NCBI RefSeq assembly: GCF_900105925.1
Contig: NZ_LT629791.1
Span: forward strand, 3,507,278-3,571,277
Length of the DNA: 64,000 nucleotides
Reading direction: 5' to 3'
Source of the DNA: Jiangella alkaliphila
GTDB taxonomy: Bacteria; Actinomycetota; Actinomycetes; Jiangellales; Jiangellaceae
Below are positions 41,007 through 50,700 of this stretch, piece by piece (position 1 is the stretch's first letter; every line of letters begins with the position of its first letter). Both the position numbers and the translations under genes were made by a program. The notes under the pieces are model-generated. The model did not search any database. It saw only the letters and a program-made list of their open reading frames with translations, and was not told the DNA's origin.

Positions 41007-41284
41007 GTGGCGCCGGGAAATGATCAGGTGACGTATCGGCCCGGTGCCGCGGCGTTGTGTCACCTGATCGTCTTGTGTCCACATGCTGGAGGCGATCAGG
41101 TGACCCACGTGCCTGCCGTCCTGGCATCGGGCTCACCTGATCGTCTTCGCAGCGATGATCAGGTGACACAACGCGGATCAGGTGAGGTGCGATGGGCAGC
41201 GCCAGGCACCGTCGGCGCCGCCCATACCCGTGCGGGGCGCAAAATGCTTTGCCGGGGCGAACAGCCCGGAGTTAGCGTCGCGAG
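41007..41284. repeat. Intergenic array of six GATCAGGTGA repeats
   Basis: Copies at 41022-41032 (+), 41059-41069 (-), 41094-41104 (+), 41133-41142 (-), 41157-41167 (+) and 41176-41185 (+). Four are the full 11-mer GATCAGGTGAC, two are 10-mers. Alternating copies form two hairpins (41022-41069 and 41094-41142). Longer shared blocks exist: GATCAGGTGACACAACGC is found at 41157-41174 and, inverted, at 41052-41069; TCACCTGATCGTCTT at 41060-41074 and 41133-41147. The remainder up to 41284 holds nothing recognisable except the region before the FBP gene. Confidence 0.85.
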
Positions 41285-41785
41285 ATGAAGCCGATCACCG
41301 AGGGCGACATCCGCCGCTCCTTCGTCAACTGCTCCAAGGGCGAGGCGCAGCGGCTGGCCGTCCCGCGCGACCTCGACGAGCAGCCGTGGGGCGACCTCGA
41401 CTTCCTCGGCTGGCGCGCCCCCGGCGCCCCCGACCGCGGCTACCTCGTCGCCGAACGCGACGACGGCGGGCTGGTCGGCCTCACGCTGCGAGCCGCGCCG
41501 AAGTCCGCCCGCGGCTTCACCACGCGCAGCATGTGCTCGCTCTGCCTCACCACCCACACCAGCGGAGGCGTGTCCCTCATGACCGCCCGCCGCGCGGGTG
41601 AGGCCGGCCGCCAGGGCAACACCGTCGGCCAGTACCTGTGCGCCGATCTCGCCTGCTCGCTCTACGTCCGCGGACGCAAGAAGTCCATCGTCGGCGCCGA
41701 GATCGAAGAGACCATCACCGTCGACGAGAAGGTCGCCCGGGCCCGCCGCAACCTCGCCACGTTCGTCGGCACGGTGCTGTCGTAG
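41285..41785 (+). CDS. FBP-domain (EF-G-binding/fusidic-acid-resistance-like) protein
   Basis: 166 aa. The C-terminal half is a treble-clef zinc domain with C84-x2-C87 (RSMCSLC) and C119...C124 (YLCADLACS), typical of FBP domain proteins; the N-terminal half is the actinobacterial extension. Related FusB-type proteins bind elongation factor G and rescue ribosomes from fusidic acid. Actinomycete members are core-like and probably assist translation rather than resistance. A single gene preceded by the GATCAGGTGA array. Confidence 0.88.
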   Translation: MKPITEGDIRRSFVNCSKGEAQRLAVPRDLDEQPWGDLDFLGWRAPGAPDRGYLVAERDDGGLVGLTLRAAPKSARGFTTRSMCSLCLTTHTSGGVSLMTARRAGEAGRQGNTVGQYLCADLACSLYVRGRKKSIVGAEIEETITVDEKVARARRNLATFVGTVLS

Positions 41786-41790
41786 GCGGA

Positions 41791-43227
41791 TCAGAGCGCG
41801 GCGATCCCGAAGAGCTTGAGCACCGCCGACACCGCAGTCGCCACCGGCGTCGTCACGTCGGCCACCTTCTTGGCGGCGTCGGCGATGCCGCGTCCGAGCG
41901 CCTTCAAGGTGGTGCGGTTGGGCTTCTCCTTGGCCAGCTCGTCGGTGAACGTCGCCAGCGTGCCAGCGACCTCGCCGGCGTCGTCGGGCGCGGCCTCCTT
42001 CAACCGTGCGACGAGGTCTGCGACGCGTTCGTGCAGCTCGCCCACCCGGGCCTGCAGCTCGTCGTCGGGCCGGGCGGCGGCGAAGTTGTTGAAGCTGTCC
42101 CGCATCCGCTCCGCGTACACAGTGCCGGCCACCGGACCGTAGAACTGGCCGCTGAAGATCTGGTCGCCCACCTGCACCACTCTCCCTGAGACGTTGACCG
42201 AGGGCCGCTTGGCGTCGCGTTCGGCGAGGAACCGTTCGGCCTTCGCCCGGACCTGCCGGCGCATGCCGTCGAGCCGCGCGCGGCGGCGCACCTCGACCGC
42301 GCGCTGGCCCGATGCGACGGCGTCGAGCGCGGCGCGCAGGTCCGCCCCCTTGACGCCGAGGTAGCTCTCGCGGTTGACGACCTTGGTCGCGGTGTTGATG
42401 TAGTCCTCGAGCCGGTCGCCGTCGGGGGACTGCGGGACGTACTCCAGCGCGCCCGTGGCGACCCAGCGCAGGACGCGGTCGAGCGTCTCCTCCTGCAGGT
42501 GCTGGTGCAGGATCGCCGCCCGGACGTTGCGGCGCGGGGCCTCGGGGCGGGGCATGCCGACGCGCAGGTACCAGGTCGCGATGCCGCCGTGCCGCGTGGG
42601 TGTCGAGGCCAGCCGGAGCGGACGGCCCGCGGGCGCGGCTGCGCCGTCGTCGTCCCAGGGGGTCTCGGCGATCACGACCGGGTCGCCGGCCGCCACCAGC
42701 GTCGCGGCGACGTCCCGGCCGTGCCGCGTGGTCGCCAGCGCGTAGCGGCGGGCGAGCGAGGATCCGAGCAGGACCAGCTCCTTCTCCGCCTCGGGCCGTC
42801 CGCCCGGGACGATCGCCGGCAGCGCGAGCAGCCTGCCCACCACCTCGGCCGGCGAGATCGGCCCCCGCGCGGGATCGCGCGTCACGGTGAAGCCGATCTC
42901 GAACCGGGCCGCCGCCCCGCCGTCGCTCAGCAGCCGCCGGGACCGAAGGCTCACCATCCAGCGCCCGCCGTCGCGGCCGGCGAAGTGGCGGCGCTGGAGG
43001 GTGGGGAAGTGCACCGCGCGCCGTGCGCGGACGAACACGGCCTCGTCGGCCCAGGCCGGGTTCACCGCCCGCGGGTCGAAGGCGACCCGGCCGAAACCGC
43101 GCACGAATTCGCGGTGCGCCCGCAGCGGCGACACCCTGGGCGTGCCCCAGTCCGGCCGATCGACGACGCCGGAATCGCGCGCGAAGACCCGGCCGTCCAC
43201 GATCGGGAACTGCACAAGGACCAGCAT
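41791..43227 (-). CDS. Unrecognised 478-aa protein with amphipathic/hydrophobic C-terminus
   Basis: Starts MLVLVQFPIVDGRVFARDSG. The N-terminal 170 residues look like a beta-rich globular domain (RDGGRWMVSLRSRRLLS and RFEIGFTVTRDP). About 225-310 are helical (HQHLQEETLDRVLRWVATG). About 345-375 contain VGDQIFSGQFYGPVAGTVYAE, then a predicted coiled coil (380-420) and a C-terminal stretch LGRGIADAAKKVADVTTPVATAVSAVLKLFG that could insert in or lie on a membrane. I do not recognise the family. The C-terminal part resembles tails seen on effector-associated proteins of bacterial conflict systems, but that is only an impression. It is a single gene; it converges on the FBP gene with a 5-base gap. 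Confidence 0.8.
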   Translation of the reverse strand: MLVLVQFPIVDGRVFARDSGVVDRPDWGTPRVSPLRAHREFVRGFGRVAFDPRAVNPAWADEAVFVRARRAVHFPTLQRRHFAGRDGGRWMVSLRSRRLLSDGGAAARFEIGFTVTRDPARGPISPAEVVGRLLALPAIVPGGRPEAEKELVLLGSSLARRYALATTRHGRDVAATLVAAGDPVVIAETPWDDDGAAAPAGRPLRLASTPTRHGGIATWYLRVGMPRPEAPRRNVRAAILHQHLQEETLDRVLRWVATGALEYVPQSPDGDRLEDYINTATKVVNRESYLGVKGADLRAALDAVASGQRAVEVRRRARLDGMRRQVRAKAERFLAERDAKRPSVNVSGRVVQVGDQIFSGQFYGPVAGTVYAERMRDSFNNFAAARPDDELQARVGELHERVADLVARLKEAAPDDAGEVAGTLATFTDELAKEKPNRTTLKALGRGIADAAKKVADVTTPVATAVSAVLKLFGIAAL

Positions 43228-43384
43228 CAGGTGGGGACCCCGGGGTCATCTGGCACGAGCACCGTGGGGCTGGGATACAGCCATCATGCGACGGTCGGTT
43301 GCCGCCTCATGATCACTGCCATCTTAACGGATCATCGGACGTGCGGACGGGGCGAATCCGGCAGAACGTGCCTTGTCTCGCTAG

Positions 43385-43458
43385 TAGGGCGGGTGGGACT
43401 CGAACCCACGACCCAGGGATTATGAGTCCCCTGCTCTAACCGGCTGAGCTACCGCCCC
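43385..43458 (-). tRNA. tRNA with anticodon CAT (tRNA-Met, or tRNA-Ile2)
   Basis: On the minus strand a full cloverleaf: acceptor GGGGCGG/CCGCCCT (first pair G-U), D arm GCTC...GAGC, anticodon stem GGGGA/TCCCT with loop CTCATAA (anticodon CAT), T arm GTGGG-TTCGAGT-CCCAC, discriminator A. CCA is not encoded (CTA follows). The sequence does not show the C4-G69/C5-G68 features expected for lysidine-modified Ile2, so elongator Met is preferred. Confidence 0.93.
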
Positions 43459-43566
43459 GGGAGCGGCGGGCCAACGCCCGCGCCCGAGAACCTTACCCCG
43501 CCGCCCGCTCGGACATCACCCGCCGCGGGTGTGCCGGACGAGGGGAGCGGCGGGGTGGGATGAGCC

Positions 43567-44406
43567 GTGTCGCCGGAGCGGAACGACCTCCCAGAACGCG
43601 GCCCGGTGCGGGCGCCGGCGTGGTTGCTGGACAGGTGGCCGGGCCGGATCGCGGTCAACAGCGCAGCCGGATGTGTGCGCATCGACGTGTTCGATCGGGC
43701 GATGACGATCGCGGCGCAGCTGTTCAGCTCGGTGCTGCCGATCCTCATCCTGCTCGCGACGTGGACGGGCGCCAGCGCGGCGGACGCGACGGCGGAGGCA
43801 CTGCGGATGCCGGACGAGTCGCGGGAGGTGCTCGACGACGCGGTGGTGGGGGCGTCGGACGCCGCGTTCGGTGTCGTGGGAGTGCTGATCGTGCTGGTGT
43901 CGGCGACCAGCCTGTCGCGGGCGATGACGCGCGCGTACACGGCGGTGTGGGCGCTGCCACGGCCGCGGAACCGGCTCGGGTCGGCGTGGCGGTGGCTGGC
44001 CGCGGTCGTCGCGCTCGCGCTGTCCGTCGTGCTCGTGCGCTGGCTGGGCACGCTGGGCGACCGGCTGCCGGAGCCACAGGCCTGGCGGTCGGGGACGGCG
44101 TTCGCCGCCGACGCGGCGGTCGCGGTGTTCGTGCCGTGGGTGCTGCTGGCCGGTGCCGTCCGGCCGCGGCCGCTGCTGCCCGGCGCGCTGCTGTTCGCGG
44201 TCACGATGCTCGCGGCCCGCCCGGCGTCGGCGTTGTGGCTGCCGCGGGCGCTGGAGTCCAGCGCCGAGCGGTTCGGCTCCATCGGCGTCGCGTTCACCTA
44301 TCTGACCTGGCTGTACGCGGTCGCGTTCTGCTTCCTCGTGACGGCGGTCGTCGGACGGGCGATCGCGACGGACGAGGGGCGGCTGGGCCGCTGGTTCGGG
44401 TCGTGA
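43567..44406 (+). CDS. YihY/BrkB-family membrane protein
   Basis: 279 aa from a GTG. Six hydrophobic segments and the SSVLPILILLATW, LVLVSATSLSRAM and IGVAFTYLTWLYAVAF signatures place it in the YihY (virulence factor BrkB) family. Function in the envelope is unknown; it was once misnamed RNase BN. A strong hairpin follows the stop. Confidence 0.87.
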   Translation: MSPERNDLPERGPVRAPAWLLDRWPGRIAVNSAAGCVRIDVFDRAMTIAAQLFSSVLPILILLATWTGASAADATAEALRMPDESREVLDDAVVGASDAAFGVVGVLIVLVSATSLSRAMTRAYTAVWALPRPRNRLGSAWRWLAAVVALALSVVLVRWLGTLGDRLPEPQAWRSGTAFAADAAVAVFVPWVLLAGAVRPRPLLPGALLFAVTMLAARPASALWLPRALESSAERFGSIGVAFTYLTWLYAVAFCFLVTAVVGRAIATDEGRLGRWFGS

Positions 44407-44412
44407 ACGAGC

Positions 44413-44445
44413 GGACGCCCCGGGGCTGCGGTCCCCGGGGCGTCC
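44413..44445. terminator. Bidirectional terminator, 13-bp perfect stem
   Basis: GGACGCCCCGGGG (44413-44425), loop CTGCGGT, CCCCGGGGCGTCC (44433-44445). It sits between the convergent YihY-like gene and the cupredoxin/Ig-repeat gene. No T-run, but the stem is exceptionally strong. Confidence 0.85.
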
Positions 44446-44515
44446 GTGGTCTACCTCCTGGTCAGGGCCGACCGCGAGGTCGAAATGCGGCGGCAGTGCA
44501 ACAAGGGAAAGGGAA

Positions 44516-47500
44516 TCAGTGGTGTCCGGCGTGGTGCTGGAGCGCCTCCTCGATCGACGGCTCGGCCGGGGCGGCCGCGGGAGCCTTGGCCGCGGCGGCC
44601 TCGGCCGGCGGGGTCGTGCCGACGTCGGACGCGGCGGCCGTGCGGGTCAGCATGCCCCGCTCCCGGCTGGTGATGACGCCGTCCGCGACCAGACCGTTCG
44701 CGACCGCGGTGACGTGGCGGACGAATGCGCCGTGATTCGGCCAGTCGCCCTCGTCGTCGATGAGGTCGTTGACGGTGCAGCCGTCACCGCTGTCGACGTT
44801 GGCCACGAGCGAGTCGAGGCCGCCGATGACCACCGTCGGGCGGGTGTCGGAGTCGGGGCAGGCGTCGCCGTCGCGCTCGACGACGGTGAAGGTCACCGAG
44901 CCGGTCTCCGACGTGTTGCCCACGTTGTCCGTCGCCCGGTATCGGACAGTGTGCTCGCCGACCGTGCCTACGACGACGGGCGCCGTGTAGGCCACGAACG
45001 CGCCGTCGTCGAGCGAGTAGACGACCGACGCGACGCCGGACTGGGTGTCCGTCGCGGTGACGGTCACGGTCGCGGAGTCGACGTAGGCGCCGTCCGGGTT
45101 CTGCTCGCCCGCTACCGAGGCCGCCACGGTCGGCGGCGTCGTGTCGTCGGGCTCGGGCTCGACGACGGTGAACGCGACGGACTCGACCGGCGCGACGTTG
45201 CCGGCGTTGTCCGTAGCCCGGTACTGCACGGTGTGGTCGCCGAACGACGAGACGACGACGGGCGCCGTGTAGGCCACGAACCCGGCGCCGTCGAGGTTGT
45301 ACTCGACCGACGCGACGCCGGACTGGGTGTCCGACGCGGTGACGGTCACCGTCGCGGACCCGATGTAGTCACCGTCGCCGTTCTGGTCACCGGCGACCGC
45401 CGCCGAGATGTCCGGCGGGGTGGTGTCGTCAGGCTCCGGCGCCACGACGGTGAAGGCCACCGACTCGACCGGCGAGACATTGCCGGCGTTGTCGGTCGCC
45501 CGGTACTGGACGACGTGGTCGGCGAAGGTCGAGACGACCACCGGCGTCGTGTAGGGCTGGAACGAGCCGCCGTCCAGCGCGTAGGCGATCGAGGCGACGC
45601 CGGACTGCGCGTCCGACGCGGTGATCGTCACGGTCGCCGACCCGACGTACTCGCCGTCCTCGTTCTGGTCGCCCGCCACCGCGGCGGACACCTCCGGCGC
45701 GGTGGTGTCGTCGGGCTCGGGTTCGACGACGGTGAAGGTCACCGACTCGACCGGGGCGACGTTGCCCTCGTTGTCGGTCGCCCGGTACTGCACGGTGTGG
45801 TCGGCGAACGTGTTGACCACCAGCGGCGTCGTGTAGGCGGTGAAGCCCGCGCCGTCGAGGTTGTACTCGACCGAGGCGACGCCGGACCCGGCGTCGGTCG
45901 CGGTGATCGTCACCGTGGCCGACCCGACGTAGTCGCCGTCCTCGTTCTGGTCGCCGGTGACCGCCGCCGAGATGTCCGGCGGGGTGGTGTCGTCCGGCTC
46001 CGGCGCCACGACGGTGAAGGTCACCGACTCGACCGGCGCCACGTTGCCCTCGTTGTCGGTCGCCCGGTACTGCACGGTGTGGTCGCCCAGCGCCGTCACG
46101 ACCACCGGGGTCGTGTAGGGCTGGAACGCGCCGCCGTCCAGGGCGTACGCGATCGACGCGACGCCCGACCCGGCGTCCGTCGCCGTGATCGTCACGGTCG
46201 CCGACGCGATGTAGTCGCCGTCCTCGTTCTGCTCACCGGCGACGGCGGCCGAGATGTCCGGCGGGGTGGTGTCGTCGGGTTCGGGTTCGACGACGGTGAA
46301 CTGCACGGCCTCGACCGGGGCGACGTTGCCCTCGTTGTCGGTCGCCCGGTACTGCACCGTGTGGTCGGCGAACGTCGAGACGACGACCGGCGCGGTGTAC
46401 GGCTGGAAGGCGGCGCCGTTGAGGCTGTACTCGACCGAGGCGACGCCGGACCCGGCGTCGGTCGCGGTGATCGTCACCGTGGCGGACCCGATGTAGTCGC
46501 CGTCCTCGTTCTGGTCGCCGGTCACGGCGGCCGAGATGTCCGGCGGGGTGGTGTCGTCGGGTTCGGGTTCGACGACGGTGAAGGTCACCGACTCCACGGG
46601 GGCGACGTTGCCCTCGTTGTCGGTCGCCCGGTACTGCACCGTGTGGTCGGCGAACGTCGAGACGACGACCGGCGCGGTGTACGGCTGGAAGGCGGCGCCG
46701 TTGAGGCTGTACTCGACCGAGGCGACGCCGGACCCGGCGTCCGTCGCCGTCACCGTGACCGTCGCGGAACCGATGTAGTCGCCGTCCTCGTTCTGCTCGC
46801 CGGTGACCGCCGCCGAGATGTCCGGTGGCGTGGTGTCGTCCGGTTCGGCCTCGGCGACGGTGAACTGCACCGACCCCACCTCGGAGGTGTTGCCGGCGTT
46901 GTCCGTCGCCCGGTACTGCACCGAGTGGTCGCCGATCTCGTCGACGACGACCGGGGCGGTGTAGGGCAGGAAGCCGGTGTCGTCTACCTCGTACTCGATG
47001 GTGTCGACCCCCGAGCCGGCGTCCGTCGCCGTCACCGCGACCGTGGCCGACCCGATGTAGTCGCCGTCCTCGTTCTGGTCGCCGGTGACCTGCGCCGACA
47101 CCTCCGGCGGGGTGGTGTCCTCGGGGCCGTCGGTGACGACCAGCAGGCCGGTCATCGAGCCGTGGCCGGGGAACGCGCAGTAGTACCGGTACACGCCGGG
47201 GGTCAGGGTGACGTCGACCTCGTACCGGCCGCCGTTCGGGTCGAACGGGTTCGCCGTGATGTTGACGTCGACGTCTTGGTTGTACTGCGGGTCGCTGGTC
47301 TCGAAGGTCAGCGTGTGCGGCATGCCGGTGGTGTTGCCGGTGGCCACGCTGTTCTCGAAGATGATCGTCGTCGCCCCGGCGACCGCCGTGGTGGGTGCCG
47401 AGGCGTACGCCGTCACGCTGTTGTTGCCGGTCCAGGTGAGCGTCTGCTCGGCTGCCGCCGTCGCCGGAGACTGAGACTGGGACTGAGACGCCGGGGACGG

Positions 47501-47635
47501 AGCCGCACGGAAGGCCGCCGCTGCCGGCACCAGGCCGACCGCCATGAGGGCCAGGGTCACAACCGCGACGACGACGCCCTGGGGCGTCACTCGCCGCCGG
47601 CCCGACCCGCCCGGGGAATGGAGTGGTTGACGCAT
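44516..47635 (-). CDS. Secreted cupredoxin with eight Ig-like repeats and a shared C-terminal module
   Basis: 1039 aa. Signal peptide (about 1-41), Ser/Gln-rich linker, then a plastocyanin-like domain with type-1 copper ligands H107 (MPHTLTF), C153, H158 and M161 (YYCAFPGHGSM). Eight tandem repeats of about 94 aa follow, each starting DTTPP or similar, with NEDGDYIGSATV, YRATDNEGNV and a central SGVASVEY; these are HYR/Ig-like spacer domains. Near the C-terminus CTVNDLIDDEGDWPNHGAFV begins a module also found in the next gene upstream. The end is Ala/Pro-rich and finishes HHAGHH. Likely an extracellular electron-transfer or adhesive protein, expressed near a laccase and a PQQ sugar dehydrogenase. 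Confidence 0.9.
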   Translation of the reverse strand: MRQPLHSPGGSGRRRVTPQGVVVAVVTLALMAVGLVPAAAAFRAAPSPASQSQSQSPATAAAEQTLTWTGNNSVTAYASAPTTAVAGATTIIFENSVATGNTTGMPHTLTFETSDPQYNQDVDVNITANPFDPNGGRYEVDVTLTPGVYRYYCAFPGHGSMTGLLVVTDGPEDTTPPEVSAQVTGDQNEDGDYIGSATVAVTATDAGSGVDTIEYEVDDTGFLPYTAPVVVDEIGDHSVQYRATDNAGNTSEVGSVQFTVAEAEPDDTTPPDISAAVTGEQNEDGDYIGSATVTVTATDAGSGVASVEYSLNGAAFQPYTAPVVVSTFADHTVQYRATDNEGNVAPVESVTFTVVEPEPDDTTPPDISAAVTGDQNEDGDYIGSATVTITATDAGSGVASVEYSLNGAAFQPYTAPVVVSTFADHTVQYRATDNEGNVAPVEAVQFTVVEPEPDDTTPPDISAAVAGEQNEDGDYIASATVTITATDAGSGVASIAYALDGGAFQPYTTPVVVTALGDHTVQYRATDNEGNVAPVESVTFTVVAPEPDDTTPPDISAAVTGDQNEDGDYVGSATVTITATDAGSGVASVEYNLDGAGFTAYTTPLVVNTFADHTVQYRATDNEGNVAPVESVTFTVVEPEPDDTTAPEVSAAVAGDQNEDGEYVGSATVTITASDAQSGVASIAYALDGGSFQPYTTPVVVSTFADHVVQYRATDNAGNVSPVESVAFTVVAPEPDDTTPPDISAAVAGDQNGDGDYIGSATVTVTASDTQSGVASVEYNLDGAGFVAYTAPVVVSSFGDHTVQYRATDNAGNVAPVESVAFTVVEPEPDDTTPPTVAASVAGEQNPDGAYVDSATVTVTATDTQSGVASVVYSLDDGAFVAYTAPVVVGTVGEHTVRYRATDNVGNTSETGSVTFTVVERDGDACPDSDTRPTVVIGGLDSLVANVDSGDGCTVNDLIDDEGDWPNHGAFVRHVTAVANGLVADGVITSRERGMLTRTAAASDVGTTPPAEAAAAKAPAAAPAEPSIEEALQHHAGHH
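44880..47126 (-). repeat. Eight tandem 282-bp coding repeats
   Basis: DNA period 282 bases, encoding the eight 94-aa Ig-like repeats. Neighbouring units around 46254-46496 and 46536-46778 are almost identical over about 240 bases, while outer units have diverged, so the array has expanded or been homogenised recently in its middle. The homology makes it liable to copy-number change and assembly collapse. Confidence 0.85.
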
Positions 47636-47696
47636 GAAGTGCCGCACCTTTCGTGAATCCGCGAGACGCACCGGGCGTCCCGGCGGCCGAGGCCCG

Positions 47697-47736
47697 CCGG
47701 TGCGGGCGCGACCTGGGGAGGTCACGCCCGCACCGG
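47697..47736 (-). terminator. Hairpin terminator after the ThuA/PQQ protein gene
   Basis: CCGGTGCGGGCG, C, GACCT (47697-47714) pairs with AGGTC, A, CGCCCGCACCGG (47719-47736) around a GGGG loop: 18 positions with one mismatch (G-U as RNA on the minus strand). It begins 15 bases after the stop at 47751. Confidence 0.8.
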
Positions 47737-47750
47737 CCGGCCGCCGGGTC

Positions 47751-50700
47751 CTACAGCTCCCGGACTCGGATGTTGCGGAACTCGATCAGGTCGTTGTTGC
47801 CGTGGTTCTGCAACCCGATGTATCCGCTGAGGAACTGCCGCAGGTCGGTCGGCGGGTCACCCGCGCGAGACGACTGGATGCCGGGCACGTTGTCGAACTC
47901 GTTGATCACCACGCCGTTGCGGATGATCGTGTAGTGCTGGCCCTCGACCACGATCTCGTAGTCGTTCCACTCGCCCTTCGGAGTGGCGCCCGAGCCGGGC
48001 AGCGCGATCGGGTCGAAGTTGTAGACCGACCCGGTCTTCTGCGGCTCGCCGGTGGTGCCGTCGTAGATCTGGATCTCCTGGCCGCAGTAGATCGCGACCC
48101 AGGCCGGCGAGTTCACCGCGGCGCCGGTCCGGCCGCACTCCGGCCGTTCCGCCAGCGGCTGGTTCGGGTTCGGGAACCTGATGAACACACCGCTGTTGGC
48201 CCGCGTGGTGCCGGCCGAGACGTCGCGGAACTGCAGCCGCACCGAGTAGTCGGCGAACTCGCGTTCGGCGTACCAGAGCATGCCCAGCCCGCCGCGGCTG
48301 ATGATCGTCCCGTCGCTCTGCAGCTCGAAGAAGCCGCTCGGCGCCATGGCCCAGCCCTCGAGGGACTCGGCGGTCCCGTCGAAGATGGCGTCCCAGCCGG
48401 TGTCGCCCGACGTGCCGATGTCGGACTGCGCGGCGAGCCGCGTCAGCGTCGACTTCTCGCGCGCCGTGATGACGCCGTCGGCCGACAGACCGTTGGCGGT
48501 GTCGGTGACGTGCCGGACGAACTGGCCGTGGTTCGGCCAGCTGCTCTCGTCGTCGATGAGGTCGTTGATCGTGCAGCCCTCGCCGACGACGTCGTTCGTC
48601 ACGCCGGTGTCGGTGTCGCGCAGGAAGACCGTCCCGCGGTCGTCCGGCACGGCACACCCGACGGTGACCTCGACCTCGGTGGTCATGGTCTCGCCGTCCG
48701 CGTACGTCACCGTGAGCGTCGCGGTGTAGGTGCCCACCGAGGCGTAGGTGTGCCGCGGGTTGGCCTCGTCCGACGTCGCGCCGTCGCCGAAGTCCCACGC
48801 GTAGGACAGGCCGCCGGAACCGCCGCTGGTGAAGGCGATGGTCAGCGGCTTGTTCTGCACGGCTGTGGCCGAACCCGCCGCCACCGGGGTGGCCGGGCCG
48901 CCGTTGTAGACGACGCGGATCAGCTTCTGGTTGGGCGTGAGGCTGAAGAACCCGGTGCTGTAGTCGGACATGTAGAGCGCGCCGTCCGGGCCGAACCGCG
49001 ACGTCATCATCCAGCCCTGCAGCTGGTCGTTGGCGCCACCATGCGGGATGATCGGCGTGAGGTTCTCCGCGAACAGCGGCGGGCTCTGGCTCTCGATGCC
49101 CTCCGGGTCGACGGTCACGGCGACACGGCTGCTCGAGCCGCAGTTGTCACCGATGATCCACTTGCCCTCCCAGTAGTCCGGCCAGGCGATGTCGCTGTCC
49201 GGGTCGGTCAGCGCCGCGCGGTAGGTCGGGCCGGTCATGATGGCCTGGCAGCCGCCGCTGCGCATGTACGGCCACGTGTACGTGGCGGTCGCGTTGGTGT
49301 ACGTCGGGATGCCGTCGCCGCGGTCCGGGAAGACCGGCCCGCCGCCGCCGGGCGAGTACCAGATCATGTTGTCGCGGGCGTCCGGGATGTCCACCAGGCC
49401 GGTGTTGCGCGGCGAGGTGTTCAGCAGGTTGCCCTTGCAGTCGTACCAGCCGGTCAGCACCGACGCGTCGGTGTTGCTGCGGTCGCGGTACGGTTGCCGG
49501 TTGCCCATGCAGTACGGCCAGCCCTGGTTGCCCGCCGACGTGATGATCGTCGCCGTCTCGTACTTCGCCGGGCCGAGCTCAGCGCTCGGGTTGCCGGCGT
49601 CCGGGCCGACCCACGCGGCGTGCAAGTAGTCCGTCACGGGGTCCACGTAGAGGGTCGAGATGTTGCGCACGCCCATGACGTAGATCTCCGGACGGGTCTT
49701 GCCGCCGCCCTCCTCCTGGCCGGTGAACAGGTTGTCGTCGGGGATGGTGTACGTGCCGTCGGGCTCCGGGTGGATCCGCAGGATCTTGCCGTTCAGGTCG
49801 TTCGTGTTGCCCGACGTGCGACGGGCGTCCTGGAACGAGATGCCGGCGAACTCCTGGGTCCAGTTGTTGCCCGAGTAGCCGCTCGAGCCGCCGGAGGAGT
49901 TGCTGTCGCCGACGCCGATGTACAGGTTGCCCTCGGAGTCGAAGTCCATGCCACCGCCGGCGTGGCAGCAGCTGTGGATCTGGATCTCCCAGGAGAGCAG
50001 GTCGACCCGGGTGTCCTGGTCGATCGACTCGTTCTCGAAGTCGTACGTCAGCCGCGACACCGTCCGCTCGCCGGTCCGGCGCTCGCGGTCGATCGAGTCG
50101 TGCGGCATCCAGTAGACGTAGATCCAGCCGTTGTCGGCGAAGGACGGGTCCAGCGCGATGCCGACCAGGCCGTCCTCGGCCTTGGTCAGCTCACCGCCGG
50201 CGCCGCGGTTGCCGAACACGTCGAGCGTGGTCAGCAGCTTGACGTCGCCGCTGTCCGGGTCCCACTGGTGGATCGTGCCGCAGCCGAGGCCGACGTTCGG
50301 GTTGGCCCAGTCCACGATCGGGCCGGTGGGGCAGGACGCCTTGCCGATGTAGAAGACGGTGCCGTCGGCCGCGACGTCGAGGCCGTGCGGCTCGCCGTTC
50401 TGGTCCAGCTGGCCCGGCTGGTTGACCGCCGACAGGCGCTCGACGTCGTAGTTGGCGCCGATGGTGGCCTGGCAGTCACCGCGCACGAGACCGGTGGTCC
50501 ACTGCAGCGCGCCGGTGAGGTGGCTGAGGAACTCGGCCTCGTCGTAGCTCCCGGCCGTGCCGCCCATGCCGGTGTAGAACGAGCGGCCGCCGTCGTAGTC
50601 ACGACACCACGAGATCGGGTGGAAGGCGCCGTTCGCGCCGTCGCCCGGTGCGTAGGTGTGCTCCTGCACCTGCGCGACGGTGTGCACCGTGCCGACCGGG

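Noticed and set aside
41022-41185. GATCAGGTGA cluster as a CRISPR array
   Set aside because: Copies alternate in orientation and spacing is irregular (8-28 bases between copies), unlike direct CRISPR repeats.
43385-43458. tRNA-Ile (lysidine-modified CAT)
   Set aside because: Acceptor bases 4-5 are G-C, not the C-C seen in known Ile2 tRNAs; elongator Met preferred, though not excluded.
44880-47126. Tandem repeats as a CRISPR array
   Set aside because: The unit is 282 bp, coding and in frame; no short repeats with unique spacers.
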